A stretch of DNA of 64,000 bases. Source: Halorubrum depositum. Its GTDB lineage: Archaea > Halobacteriota > Halobacteria > Halobacteriales > Haloferacaceae. The notes below the pieces were generated by a model, which saw only the letters and a program-made list of their open reading frames with translations, made no database searches and was not told the origin of the DNA. The stretch spans positions 1,322,342 to 1,386,341 of the forward strand of contig NZ_VCNM01000002.1 of assembly GCF_007671725.1 (NCBI RefSeq), read 5' to 3'. The first letter of the stretch is position 1. Each line of letters opens with the position of its first letter. Positions 34,690-43,600 of the stretch are shown piece by piece. The position numbers were made by a program, and so were the translations under genes.

Positions 34690-34953
34690 ATGAGCACCAC
34701 CGACGCCGTCACCGCCGACGAGGACGTCACGGACCGCTGGAACGCCGTCCGCGATCTGCCCCCGAGCGCGAAGCTCGTGGCCAAGGTCCTCGACTACAAC
34801 GACACGCTGACGCAGAGCGAGCTCGCCGAGGAGACGCTGCTACCGCCCCGGACCGTCAGGTACGCGCTCTCGCGGCTGGAGGAGGAGGACGTGGTCGACT
34901 CGCGGTTCTCCTTCACCGACGCCCGGAAGCGGCTGTACACGCTCGCGGTGTGA
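34690..34953 (+). CDS. Winged-helix DNA-binding protein
   Basis: An 87-aa protein that is almost entirely one winged helix-turn-helix: LPPSAKLVAKVLDYND, then the helices TQSELAEETLLPPRTVRYAL and the wing SRFSFTDARKRLYTLAV. It fits the MarR/TrmB-like group. It is divergent from pan across a 140-bp spacer that is AT-rich at 34622-34682 (gtggtaattaaacaggatag...taaatattatctaacgg), so it may regulate itself or pan. This is inference from position. Confidence 0.82.
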   Translation: MSTTDAVTADEDVTDRWNAVRDLPPSAKLVAKVLDYNDTLTQSELAEETLLPPRTVRYALSRLEEEDVVDSRFSFTDARKRLYTLAV

Positions 34954-35052
34954 GTCGGGGAGGCGGACGCGGCCGGAGCGGTCACGGCCGGAGCGGTCAC
35001 CGTCGCCGACCGGGATCCCCCTCCTTATCGGCGATGCCGACGCAGAGGCGCC

Positions 35053-35331
35053 ATGGTCTCGACCGCCGCCGTCAAACGGGCGCTGACCGCGTTGGCGACG
35101 CGCACCGACACCGCGACCCGGCCGTACGTCGCCGTGATCGACGAGGCCGAGGCCGCGCGAACCGACCTGCGTCGCGCCGCCGCCTTCGTCGACTCGGTCG
35201 GGCTCGACCGGCTGTCGGAGGCGGTCACGGCCGCGGAGCGCGACGGGAACGAGACCGCGGCCGAACGCGGTCGCGCCGCGCTCGCGGCCTACCGGGAATT
35301 TCGAGAGGCGGCGGCCGGCGGGGACCGGTGA
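35053..35331 (+). CDS. Small helical protein of unknown function
   Basis: A 92-aa protein, largely alpha-helical and rich in Ala, Arg and Glu, starting MVSTAAVKRALTALATRT. I do not recognise a named domain. It ends 95 bp before mre11 in the same orientation and might be part of that transcript, although a separate CCTAAACCC stretch before mre11 may be its promoter. Confidence 0.55.
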   Translation: MVSTAAVKRALTALATRTDTATRPYVAVIDEAEAARTDLRRAAAFVDSVGLDRLSEAVTAAERDGNETAAERGRAALAAYREFREAAAGGDR

Positions 35332-35426
35332 ACGGTGGTCGGACCGCCGCCCGCTCCCCGGGCCGCCGACCACTTCCGCCCCGCCCCCGGAACCCCTAAA
35401 CCCGACACCGGCCAAGAGCCGGGCAG

Positions 35427-36713
35427 ATGACGCGGGTGATCCACACCGGCGACACCCACATCGGGTACGCGCAGTACCACTCGCCGGTCCGACGACAGGA
35501 CTTCCTCGACGCCTTCGCGGCCGTGGTCGACGACGCGGTCGACGGCGACGTCGACGCGGTGGTCCACGCGGGCGACCTCTTTCACGACCGACGGCCCGAG
35601 CTCGACGACCTGATGGGCACGATCTCCGTGCTCCGTCGGCTCGACGACGCCGGGGTCCCCTTCCTCGCGGTCGTCGGGAACCACGAGTCGACGCGGGGCG
35701 GCCAGTGGCTGGACCTGTTCGAGCGGCTGGGGCTCGCGACCCGGCTCGGCGACGGGCCGACGGTCGTCGGCGACACGGCCTTCTACGGGCTCGACCACGT
35801 CCCCGTCTCCCGCCGTGACGACCTCGACTACGCGTTCGCGGACCACGACGCGGAGTACGCGGCACTCGTCGCGCACGGCCTCTTCGAGCCGTTCGGCTAC
35901 GCCGACTGGGACACCGAAGAAGTGCTCGCGGAGAGCGACGTCGCGTTCGACGCGATGCTCCTCGGCGACAACCACACGCCCGACGTCGCCGAGGTCGCGG
36001 ACACGTGGGTCACCTACCCGGGATCCACCGAGCGAGCGAGCGCGAGCGAGCGAGAGGGACGCGGCTACAACCTCGTGACGTTCGACGCCGACGCCGCCGG
36101 GGGCGACGACCGCGTGGAGATCCGCCGGCGCGCGCTCGACACGCGCCCGTTCGTCTTCGTTGACGTCGACCTCCGCGAGGGTGAGGGCGCGGCGCGGGTC
36201 CGCGAGCGCGTCCGCCAACACGACCTCGACGACGCCGTCGTGCTCGTGAGCGTGACCGGCGACGGCGACCCCGTCACCCCGGCCGCGATCGAGGAGTTCG
36301 CGACCGAGGAGGGGGCGCTCATCGCCCGGGTCACCGACCGCCGCGAGGTCGAGACCGACGCCGAGGTCGACGTGAGCTTCGCCGACCCCGAGGACGCCGT
36401 GCGGGAGCGGATCGAGGAGATGGCGCTCTCCGAGGCCGCCCGCGACGTCGACGAGGCGGTCCGCGCCGACACGCTCCCCGACAGCAACGTCCGAGAGACG
36501 GTGAAGGGGCGGGTCGAGGATCGGATCGACGACCTCGACGCGTTCGCGGGCGGCGACGCAGGCAGCGACGACGCCGATAGCGACGACGAAGGAGGTGTCG
36601 ACGCCGAGTCAGACGACGCCGGCGGCGGAGGAGAGCACGGCGAGAGCGACGCGGACGAGACGGACGGCGAGACCGCAACCGACGGCCAAGTGTCCATGGA
36701 GGACTACCTGTGA
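35427..36713 (+). CDS. mre11: DNA double-strand break repair nuclease Mre11
   Basis: Metallophosphoesterase of 428 aa acting with Rad50 in processing DNA ends. Phosphodiesterase motifs are IHTGDTHIGYAQY (residues 4-16), VVHAGDLFHDRRP, VVGNHESTRGG and the later VAHGLFEP and GDNHTP segments. The C-terminal 80 residues are disordered and very acidic (Asp/Glu/Gly), as in other haloarchaeal Mre11 proteins. It overlaps rad50 by 4 bp (GTGA), so translation of the partners is coupled. Confidence 0.94.
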   Translation: MTRVIHTGDTHIGYAQYHSPVRRQDFLDAFAAVVDDAVDGDVDAVVHAGDLFHDRRPELDDLMGTISVLRRLDDAGVPFLAVVGNHESTRGGQWLDLFERLGLATRLGDGPTVVGDTAFYGLDHVPVSRRDDLDYAFADHDAEYAALVAHGLFEPFGYADWDTEEVLAESDVAFDAMLLGDNHTPDVAEVADTWVTYPGSTERASASEREGRGYNLVTFDADAAGGDDRVEIRRRALDTRPFVFVDVDLREGEGAARVRERVRQHDLDDAVVLVSVTGDGDPVTPAAIEEFATEEGALIARVTDRREVETDAEVDVSFADPEDAVRERIEEMALSEAARDVDEAVRADTLPDSNVRETVKGRVEDRIDDLDAFAGGDAGSDDADSDDEGGVDAESDDAGGGGEHGESDADETDGETATDGQVSMEDYL

Positions 36714-39397
36714 ACTTCGACCGAATCCGCCTCTCGAACTTCAAGCCGTACGGCGACGCCGACCTCCGGCTGACGAAGGGGGTCACGGTCATCCACGGGC
36801 TCAACGGCAGCGGCAAGTCGTCGCTGCTGGAGGCCTGCTTCTTCGCGCTGTACGGGTCGAAGGCGCTCGACGGCACCCTCGACGACGTCGTCACGAAGGG
36901 CGAGGAGGAGACGGAGGTCGAGCTGTGGTTCACCCACGACGGGACGCCGTATCGCATCGAGCGGCGGCTCCGGGTGTACGACGACCGGATCGACCACCAG
37001 TGCACGCTCGAATCGACCGACGGGACCGACGCGAGTCGCGACGGCGCGCGGGCCGTGCGCGAGTTCGTCACCGAGCTGCTCCGGATGGACGCCGAGGCGT
37101 TCGTCGGCTGCGCGTACGTGCGACAGGGCGAGGTGAACGAGCTGATCGACGCCACCCCGCGGGAGCGGCAGGACACCATCGACGACCTGCTCCAGCTCGG
37201 GAAGCTAGAGGAGTACCGCGAGCGCGCCGGGGACGCCCGGCTCGGCGTCGAGGACGTGCTGGAGAACCGCCGCGGGCGGCTCGACCAGCTCGACGATCAG
37301 ATCGCGGCGAAGGAGGAGCGCGACCTCCACGAGCGGCTCAACGGGCTCGAGAGCGATCTCTCCGAGGTCACCGACGAGATCGACCGCTACGAGGACCAGC
37401 GCGAGCGGGCGAGGGAGACGCGAGAGGCCGCCGCGGAGACGCTCTCGACCCACGCGGAGAAGCGCGAGGAGCTGGAGGCGGTCGAGGCGGAGATCGACGA
37501 GATCGAGGAAGCGATCCGCGAGGCCGAGCGCGAGCGCGACGAACACCGGGACGCGATCCGGGAGGCCCGCGAGCGGATCGACGAGACCGAGGCCGCGATC
37601 GACGACCGGCTCGACGAGGCCGGCCTCGATGCGGCCGACGAAGAGGCCGTCGCGGCCCGCCGCGAGGCGCTCGACGACCGCGAGGCGGAGCTCCGCGAGG
37701 CGCTCGACGAGGAGCGGGTGAGCGCCGAGGCGTTCCGAAATCAGGCGACGAACCTCGCCGGGAAGGCCGACGACCTCGCCGACCGCGCCGCGGAGCTGGA
37801 GGGCGAGGCCGACGACCTCGCCGACGAGGCCGACGCGGCCGCCGAGGAGGCCGAGGAGCGCGAGTTCTCGATCGAGGAGCTCCGCGCAGAGGCCGAGGGG
37901 CTCCGCGAGCGGTTCGCGACCGCCGACGTCGACCGCGACGGGGTCGCCGACGAGCGCGAGGCGCGTCGCGAGCGACGCGGCGAGGTCCGCGAGCGGATCG
38001 CGGAGCTGTCCGCGGAGCTGAAGAACGCCCGCGAGCGCGTCGACGAGGCCGAGGCGCTGCTCGCGGCCGGGAAGTGTCCCGAGTGCGGCCAGCCCGTCGA
38101 GGACTCGCCGCACGCGACCGGGATCGAGGAGGACCGCGAGCGCGTCGACGAGCTGGAGTCCGCGCTCGAGGCGGCCCGCGAACGCGAGACGGAACTCGAC
38201 GAGCGGATCGAGGGACTGGACGGGCTCGCGAAGGCCGCGGACCGGCTCGACGAGATCGACGAGACGGTCGAGATGCTCGAGGAGCGGGTCGAGGAGAAGC
38301 GGGAGGAAGCGGAGCGGAAGCGAGAGGCGGCGGCGGAGAAGCGGGAGGCCGCGGCCGAGAAGCGCGAAGAAGCCGAGGAGACCCGAGAGGTCGCCGCGGA
38401 GAAGCGCGAGGAGGCCGAGGCGGCCGCGGATCGGGTGACCGAGCTCGAGGAGGCGCTCGCCGAGGTCGACGACGCCCGCGAGGCGGTGGACGCGGTCGAG
38501 GAGCGGACGGCGGCGGTCGCCGACGCGGAGTCGGCGATCGAGCGCCGCCGCGAGAGGCGGGCGACCCTCGAGGAGCTGAACGACGAGCGGCGCGACCGCC
38601 TCGCCGACAAGCGCGAGCGGCGCGACGAGCTCGCGGCCGCGGTCGACGAGGCGGCGGTCGACGAGGCGAAAAAGCGGAAGGAGGACGCCGAGGAGTACCT
38701 CGAGCGCGTCGACGGGGAGCTCGACCGGCTCGCGGAACGGCGGACGGAGCTGGAGAACGCGATCGGCGGCGTCAACGGCGAGATACGGGAGCTGGAGAAC
38801 CTCCGTTCGGAGCGCGAGGAGCTGGCCGCGACCGTCGAGGCGCTCGAGGGGCTCCACGAGGAGACGAGCGAGCTGGAGGCGATGTACGGCGACCTCCGCG
38901 CGGAGCTCCGGCAGCGCAACGTCGCCGAGTTAGAGCGCACCCTCAACGAGACGTTCGATCTGGTGTACGGCAACGACGCCTACTCGCACATCGAGCTCGA
39001 CGGCGAGTACGCGCTCACCGTCTACCAGAAAGACGGCGAGGCGCTCGACCCCGGGCAGCTCTCCGGCGGCGAGCGCGCCCTGTTCAACCTCTCGCTGCGA
39101 TGCGCGATCTACCGGCTGCTCTCGGAGGGGATCGAGGGCGCGGCGCCGACCCCGCCGCTCATCCTCGACGAGCCGACCGTCTTCCTCGATTCCGGGCACG
39201 TCTCCCGACTCGTCCGGCTCGTCGAGGAGATGCGCGGCTTCGGCGTCGAGCAGATCCTCATCGTCAGCCACGACGACGAGCTGGTGGGCGCCGCCGACGA
39301 GCTGGTCACCGTCGAGAAGGAGCCGCGCTCGAACCGCTCGACGGCCCGCCGCGCGGACGCCGCCGAGCTCGACGTCGCGTCGCTCGCGGACGACTGA
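36710..39397 (+). CDS. rad50: DNA double-strand break repair ATPase Rad50
   Basis: SMC-like ATPase of 895 aa. Walker A is HGLNGSGKSS (residues about 28-37) and the ABC signature is LSGGERALFNLSL near residue 784, followed by Walker B LILDEPTVFLDSGH. Two long coiled-coil arms flank the zinc hook C456-P-E-C459, which dimerises two Rad50 molecules. The start is GTG, overlapping mre11. The descending arm contains repeated AEKREAA/AEKREEA heptads at about residues 530-565. Confidence 0.95.
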   Translation: MNFDRIRLSNFKPYGDADLRLTKGVTVIHGLNGSGKSSLLEACFFALYGSKALDGTLDDVVTKGEEETEVELWFTHDGTPYRIERRLRVYDDRIDHQCTLESTDGTDASRDGARAVREFVTELLRMDAEAFVGCAYVRQGEVNELIDATPRERQDTIDDLLQLGKLEEYRERAGDARLGVEDVLENRRGRLDQLDDQIAAKEERDLHERLNGLESDLSEVTDEIDRYEDQRERARETREAAAETLSTHAEKREELEAVEAEIDEIEEAIREAERERDEHRDAIREARERIDETEAAIDDRLDEAGLDAADEEAVAARREALDDREAELREALDEERVSAEAFRNQATNLAGKADDLADRAAELEGEADDLADEADAAAEEAEEREFSIEELRAEAEGLRERFATADVDRDGVADEREARRERRGEVRERIAELSAELKNARERVDEAEALLAAGKCPECGQPVEDSPHATGIEEDRERVDELESALEAARERETELDERIEGLDGLAKAADRLDEIDETVEMLEERVEEKREEAERKREAAAEKREAAAEKREEAEETREVAAEKREEAEAAADRVTELEEALAEVDDAREAVDAVEERTAAVADAESAIERRRERRATLEELNDERRDRLADKRERRDELAAAVDEAAVDEAKKRKEDAEEYLERVDGELDRLAERRTELENAIGGVNGEIRELENLRSEREELAATVEALEGLHEETSELEAMYGDLRAELRQRNVAELERTLNETFDLVYGNDAYSHIELDGEYALTVYQKDGEALDPGQLSGGERALFNLSLRCAIYRLLSEGIEGAAPTPPLILDEPTVFLDSGHVSRLVRLVEEMRGFGVEQILIVSHDDELVGAADELVTVEKEPRSNRSTARRADAAELDVASLADD

Positions 39398-39410
39398 TCG
39401 CGGCCGTCCC

Positions 39411-39881
39411 TCAGCCGCCCTCGGCGCGGTCGCGCCCCGCGGCAGCGTCCGCCTCGGATCCGCCCCGCAGGAGTGCGATCGCCTCGCTCGCGTCGTCCGT
39501 CGCGACGTATCCCCGCCGGCCGTCGACGTCGACCTCGTCGATCAGGCCGGCCGCGCGGAGCTCCGTGACCGTTCCGTGGAGGTCGGACTCGCACAGGTCG
39601 GTCGCGTCGAGCAGCTCGATCACGGGGAGCGGCCCCTCGTCGACGACAACGGCGAGCAGGCCGAGAGATCGGTCGTCGTGGACCGCGCGCATCGCTTTGC
39701 GGACCGACGCGGGGATCCCGGAGGCCGCGGTCGCGAGCGGCGACTCGCCGTCGACGACGCGGAGCTCGTCGTTGTCGACGTAGCGCTCCGCGCCCGTGGC
39801 CGGGTCGCGGACTCGGCTCGACTCCGCCGAGCGCTTCACGAGGAGGTACGTGTCGCCGTCGGCGTCGCGGACCGTCTGCAT
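39411..39881 (-). CDS. Haloarchaeal HTH-containing protein (DUF7346-like)
   Basis: A 156-aa protein beginning MQTVRDADGDTYLLVKRS, a small beta domain that includes a VRDPATGAERYVDNDEL stretch. The second half (LPVIELLDATDLCESDLHGT then ELRAAGLIDEVDVDGRRGY) reads as a winged helix, so it probably binds DNA. I tentatively associate it with DUF7346. It converges with rad50 and lies 21 bp from the next minus-strand gene. Confidence 0.65.
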   Translation of the reverse strand: MQTVRDADGDTYLLVKRSAESSRVRDPATGAERYVDNDELRVVDGESPLATAASGIPASVRKAMRAVHDDRSLGLLAVVVDEGPLPVIELLDATDLCESDLHGTVTELRAAGLIDEVDVDGRRGYVATDDASEAIALLRGGSEADAAAGRDRAEGG

Positions 39882-39907
39882 GGGTGAAAGAGCGCGGCCG
39901 CGAGGTA

Positions 39908-40360
39908 TTACGTTTCCGGGGGTGCGTCCCGGTCGTCGCCGTCGGTGTCACCGTCGCCGTCGGTGTCGCCGTCGGTGTCGCCGTCGGGATCGTCTGCGGT
40001 CGCCTCGTCGGCGTCGGACTCGTCCCGCGAGCGCTCCCAGGCGCGGTACGTCTGGTAGGTCCGAACGCCGGCGAGGAGCCCGGCGGCGAGGAGGACCGGC
40101 CCGACCCGCGACCACCCCTCGAAGTACCACACCATCGGGCCGAGCGCGACGAGGAGCACCGCCGCGTTCGCGTAGATCACGGCGGCGACGAACGCGCGGA
40201 GCGTGTCGGAGTCGACGTCGCTCGCGCCCTCGAAGTCGCCGCCGTCGTCGAACGTCTTCACCGAGGGCGCCTTCGGGATGTCCGGCGTCATCTCCCGCTC
40301 GGCGTCGGAGCTCTCGCCGAAGGAGACCTCTCCCTCGTCGTCCTCGTCGAGGCTGAACAC
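39908..40360 (-). CDS. Two-helix membrane protein (DUF7322-like)
   Basis: A 150-aa protein starting with GTG (VFSLDEDDEGEVSFGES). The acidic N-terminus is followed by two hydrophobic helices at about residues 55-75 and 80-98, then a low-complexity Asp/Gly/Thr tail encoded by repeated gtcgccgtcggtgtc units (39935-39990). The GTG was chosen because upstream codons are not conserved-looking and overlap the next gene's spacer. Haloarchaeal family of unknown role; DUF label from memory. Confidence 0.62.
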   Translation of the reverse strand: MFSLDEDDEGEVSFGESSDAEREMTPDIPKAPSVKTFDDGGDFEGASDVDSDTLRAFVAAVIYANAAVLLVALGPMVWYFEGWSRVGPVLLAAGLLAGVRTYQTYRAWERSRDESDADEATADDPDGDTDGDTDGDGDTDGDDRDAPPET

Positions 40361-40412
40361 GACCGACCGTACGCGGGGACGGGGCAAAGGAGTTCCGTCC
40401 GATCGCGCCGCC

Positions 40413-40586
40413 TCAGAGCGCGTCTGCGAGCCGAACCGTTCGGCTCGCCTCGACCCACGCCAGGGGGTTCGCGGCGTCGAACAACACCACGTTCCCGTCG
40501 TCCTCGTACACCTCGACCTCGGCGTCGACCGCGTCGCGACCGGCCGGGCGAGCCACCGCGGGTTCCGAACGTGGGTCCGAAGACAT
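40413..40586 (-). CDS. 57-aa haloarchaeal protein (DUF7331-like)
   Basis: Small soluble protein MSSDPRSEPAVARPAG followed by VEVYEDDGNVVLFDAANPLAWV and ending SRTVRLADAL. The central segment is a conserved haloarchaeal signature that I associate with DUF7331. The ATG at 40586 is preferred over an in-frame ATG 24 nt upstream because the family starts near MS. It is divergent from polB, with about 100 bp between them. Confidence 0.62.
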   Translation of the reverse strand: MSSDPRSEPAVARPAGRDAVDAEVEVYEDDGNVVLFDAANPLAWVEASRTVRLADAL

Positions 40587-40688
40587 GGACCGTGGTAAGT
40601 CATCACACATTAAATGCCTTTCCGTGGCGGGACTCCTCGCCGCACCCGAAAGCCGAGTTTTTTAGCCGGGTGCCGCCGAAGGACGTGT

Positions 40689-43600
40689 ATGACTCAGTCG
40701 GGGCTGTCGGACTTCCCGTCGACCGGTGACGCGGACGACGGCGAGGACGGCGGCACGGAAACCGAACGAGAGGACCTCGCCGCGCGGGAGGCGGCCGTCG
40801 TCGCCGGCGGCGGGCGAGGCCGCGTCAGCGACGTCGTCGACGTCGACGAGGCGAAGTTCCCGGAGTCGACCGGGACCGTCGAGCTGATGATCACCCAGAT
40901 CGACTACGCCGTGGAGGGGTACGGGAGCGACGAGTACCCCGTCGTCCACGTCTTCGGCCGGCGCCCGGCGGAGAGCGTCGACGGCGAGGACGACGTCCGT
41001 GAGCACGTCCGCGTGCTCGGCGTCGAGCCGTACTTCTACGTCCCCACCGCCGACCTCGACCGCGACCCCGTCGAGGCGTACGACGTCGTGATCGGGACGC
41101 GCGAGGAGGGCCCGGACGGCGAGCCGTACGAGAGCATCCGCGGCGAGCCGCTCACCCGGATCGTCACTCGCACGCCGCGCGACGTCGGGAACATCCGCGA
41201 CGACTTCGAGACCAGCTTCGAGGCGGACATCCTCTTCCCGAACCGCTTCCTGATCGACAACGGGATCAACGGCGGGATGCGGGTCGAGGAGCGCCGGCTC
41301 GACGACGGCTCCGGGACGATGCAGGTCCACGAGGGACAGCTGGAGCCGGCCGAGGTCGACGCCGACCTCCGCGTGAACACCTTCGACATCGAGGTCGACG
41401 ACCGGCGCGGCTTCCCCGAGGACGGCGAGGAGCCGATCATCTGTCTCACGAGCCACGACTCCTACGACGACGAGTACGTCGTCTGGCTGTACGACGCCCC
41501 CGAGGCCGAGATCCCGCCGCCCGAGGACCTCCCCGACTACGAGGGGATCGTCGACGACGGCGGGGAGCTCGATTTCAGGGTCCGCACGTTCGAGGAGGAG
41601 GCCGCGATGCTCGACGCGTTCGTCGACTACATCGACGACACCGACCCCGACCTCCTGACGGGGTGGAACTTCGAGGACTTCGACGCGCCGTACGTCCTCG
41701 ATCGGATGGAGGTGCTCGACGACGGGAGCCAGTACGACCTCTCCGTCGATCGCCTCTCCCGGATCGGCGAGGTGTGGCGCTCCGGCTGGGGCGGCCCCGA
41801 CATCAAGGGCCGCGTCGTCTTCGACCTGCTGTACGCGTACAAGCGGACGATGTTCACGGAGCTGGAGTCGTACCGCCTCGACGCCGTGGGCGAGCGCGAG
41901 CTCGGCGTCGGCAAGGAGCGGTACACGGGCGACATCGGCGACCTCTGGGAGCAGGACCCCGAGCGCCTCTTGGAGTACAGCATCCGCGACGTGGAGCTCT
42001 GCGTCGAGATCGACCGAAAACAGGACGTGATCGCCTTCTGGGACGAGGTGCGCACCTTCGTCGGCTGCAAGATCGAGGACGCGCCGACCCCCGGCGACAC
42101 GGTCGACATGTACGTCCTCCACAAGGCGTTCGGGAAGTTCGCGCTCCCCACGAAGGGCCAACAGGAGTCGGAGGATTTCGAGGGCGGCGCCGTCTTCGAC
42201 CCGATCACCGGCGTCAAGGAGATGGTGACGGTCCAAGACTTAAAGAGCCTCTACCCGATGTGCATGGTGACGATCAACGCGGGCCCGGAGACGAAGGTCG
42301 ACCCCGCGGCGTACGACGGCGAGACGTACGTCGCGCCCAACGGGACGCACTTCCAGAAGGAGCCGGACGGGATCATGCGCGAGATGGTCGACGAGCTCCT
42401 CTCCGAGCGCGAGGAGAAGAAGGCGCTCCGGAACGACCACGACCCCGGCACCGAGCCGTACGAGCAGTACGACCGACAGCAGGGAGCTGTCAAGGTGATT
42501 ATGAACTGCTTCACGCCGGATACCGAGGTCGTGACCCCCGACGGCGTGCGGTCGATCACGGACCTCGATGTCGGCGACGAAGTGTACTCCCTCGATCCGG
42601 ACACCGAGGAAATGGAAATCAAGACCGTCGAGGAGACCCACGCGTACCCTGATTATCGGGGCGAACTCGTTGACGTCGAGACCTCGAAGATCGACTTTCG
42701 CGTGACGCCGAACCACCGGATGCTCGTCCGAAAGAACAAGACGAACGGTATCACCGAAGACGGGTACGGTTTCGTGGAGGCGGGCGACCTCGACCGGGCG
42801 ACAAACTACGAACTGCCACACGATTGGGAGGGACCGGACGGCGAACGGATCGACGAGGTCGATCTGACCGAACTCGTCGACGGCGAGTACGAGGTGTGGG
42901 TCCGACCAAGCGTCCACGGCCACACGTTCACCGCCGAGCTGGGCTGGACGCCGCGGCGTGTCCCGAAAGCGGACGTCGGCCAGACCGGCTACGTGTTCAC
43001 GGCAGAGGAGTTCGAGGAACACCGCGAGTACGTCGAGTCGGTGTGCGAGACGAGTTTCGTTCACCGCGAGTCCGGCCGGAAGTGGATCCCGCGGACCTAC
43101 GACGGCGACGATTTCCTCAATCTGCTCGCGTGGTACGTCACCGAAGGAAACGTGTACACCTCAGAGGAGAAGACCTTCGGTGAGAATCACCGGGGCTCCG
43201 CGACGACGGTGAAGATCGCACAGAACGCCATCGCCGACGGGGGCGGCCACCACGCGAGCATCGGCGAACTGCTCGACGGGATGGGGTTGGACTACTACGT
43301 CGACGACCGCAGCTACCAGTTCACGTCGGAGCTCCTCGGAGATCTGCTCCGAGAGATCTGCGGCGGCGACAGTTTCGAGAAACGGATTCCGGACATCGTG
43401 TTCGATGCGATCCGGACACAGAAGCGCCGCTTCTTGGAAACGCTGATCGACGGCGACGGGGATCGACAGTCGGAATCGTGGCGGTACACGACGTCGAGCG
43501 AGGAGTTACGAGACGACGTGCTCCGACTGTGCACACACCTCGGCTTGACTGCGAGCTACAACCGTGACAGCGGGAGCTGGCGGATCTACGTGACGGAAGA

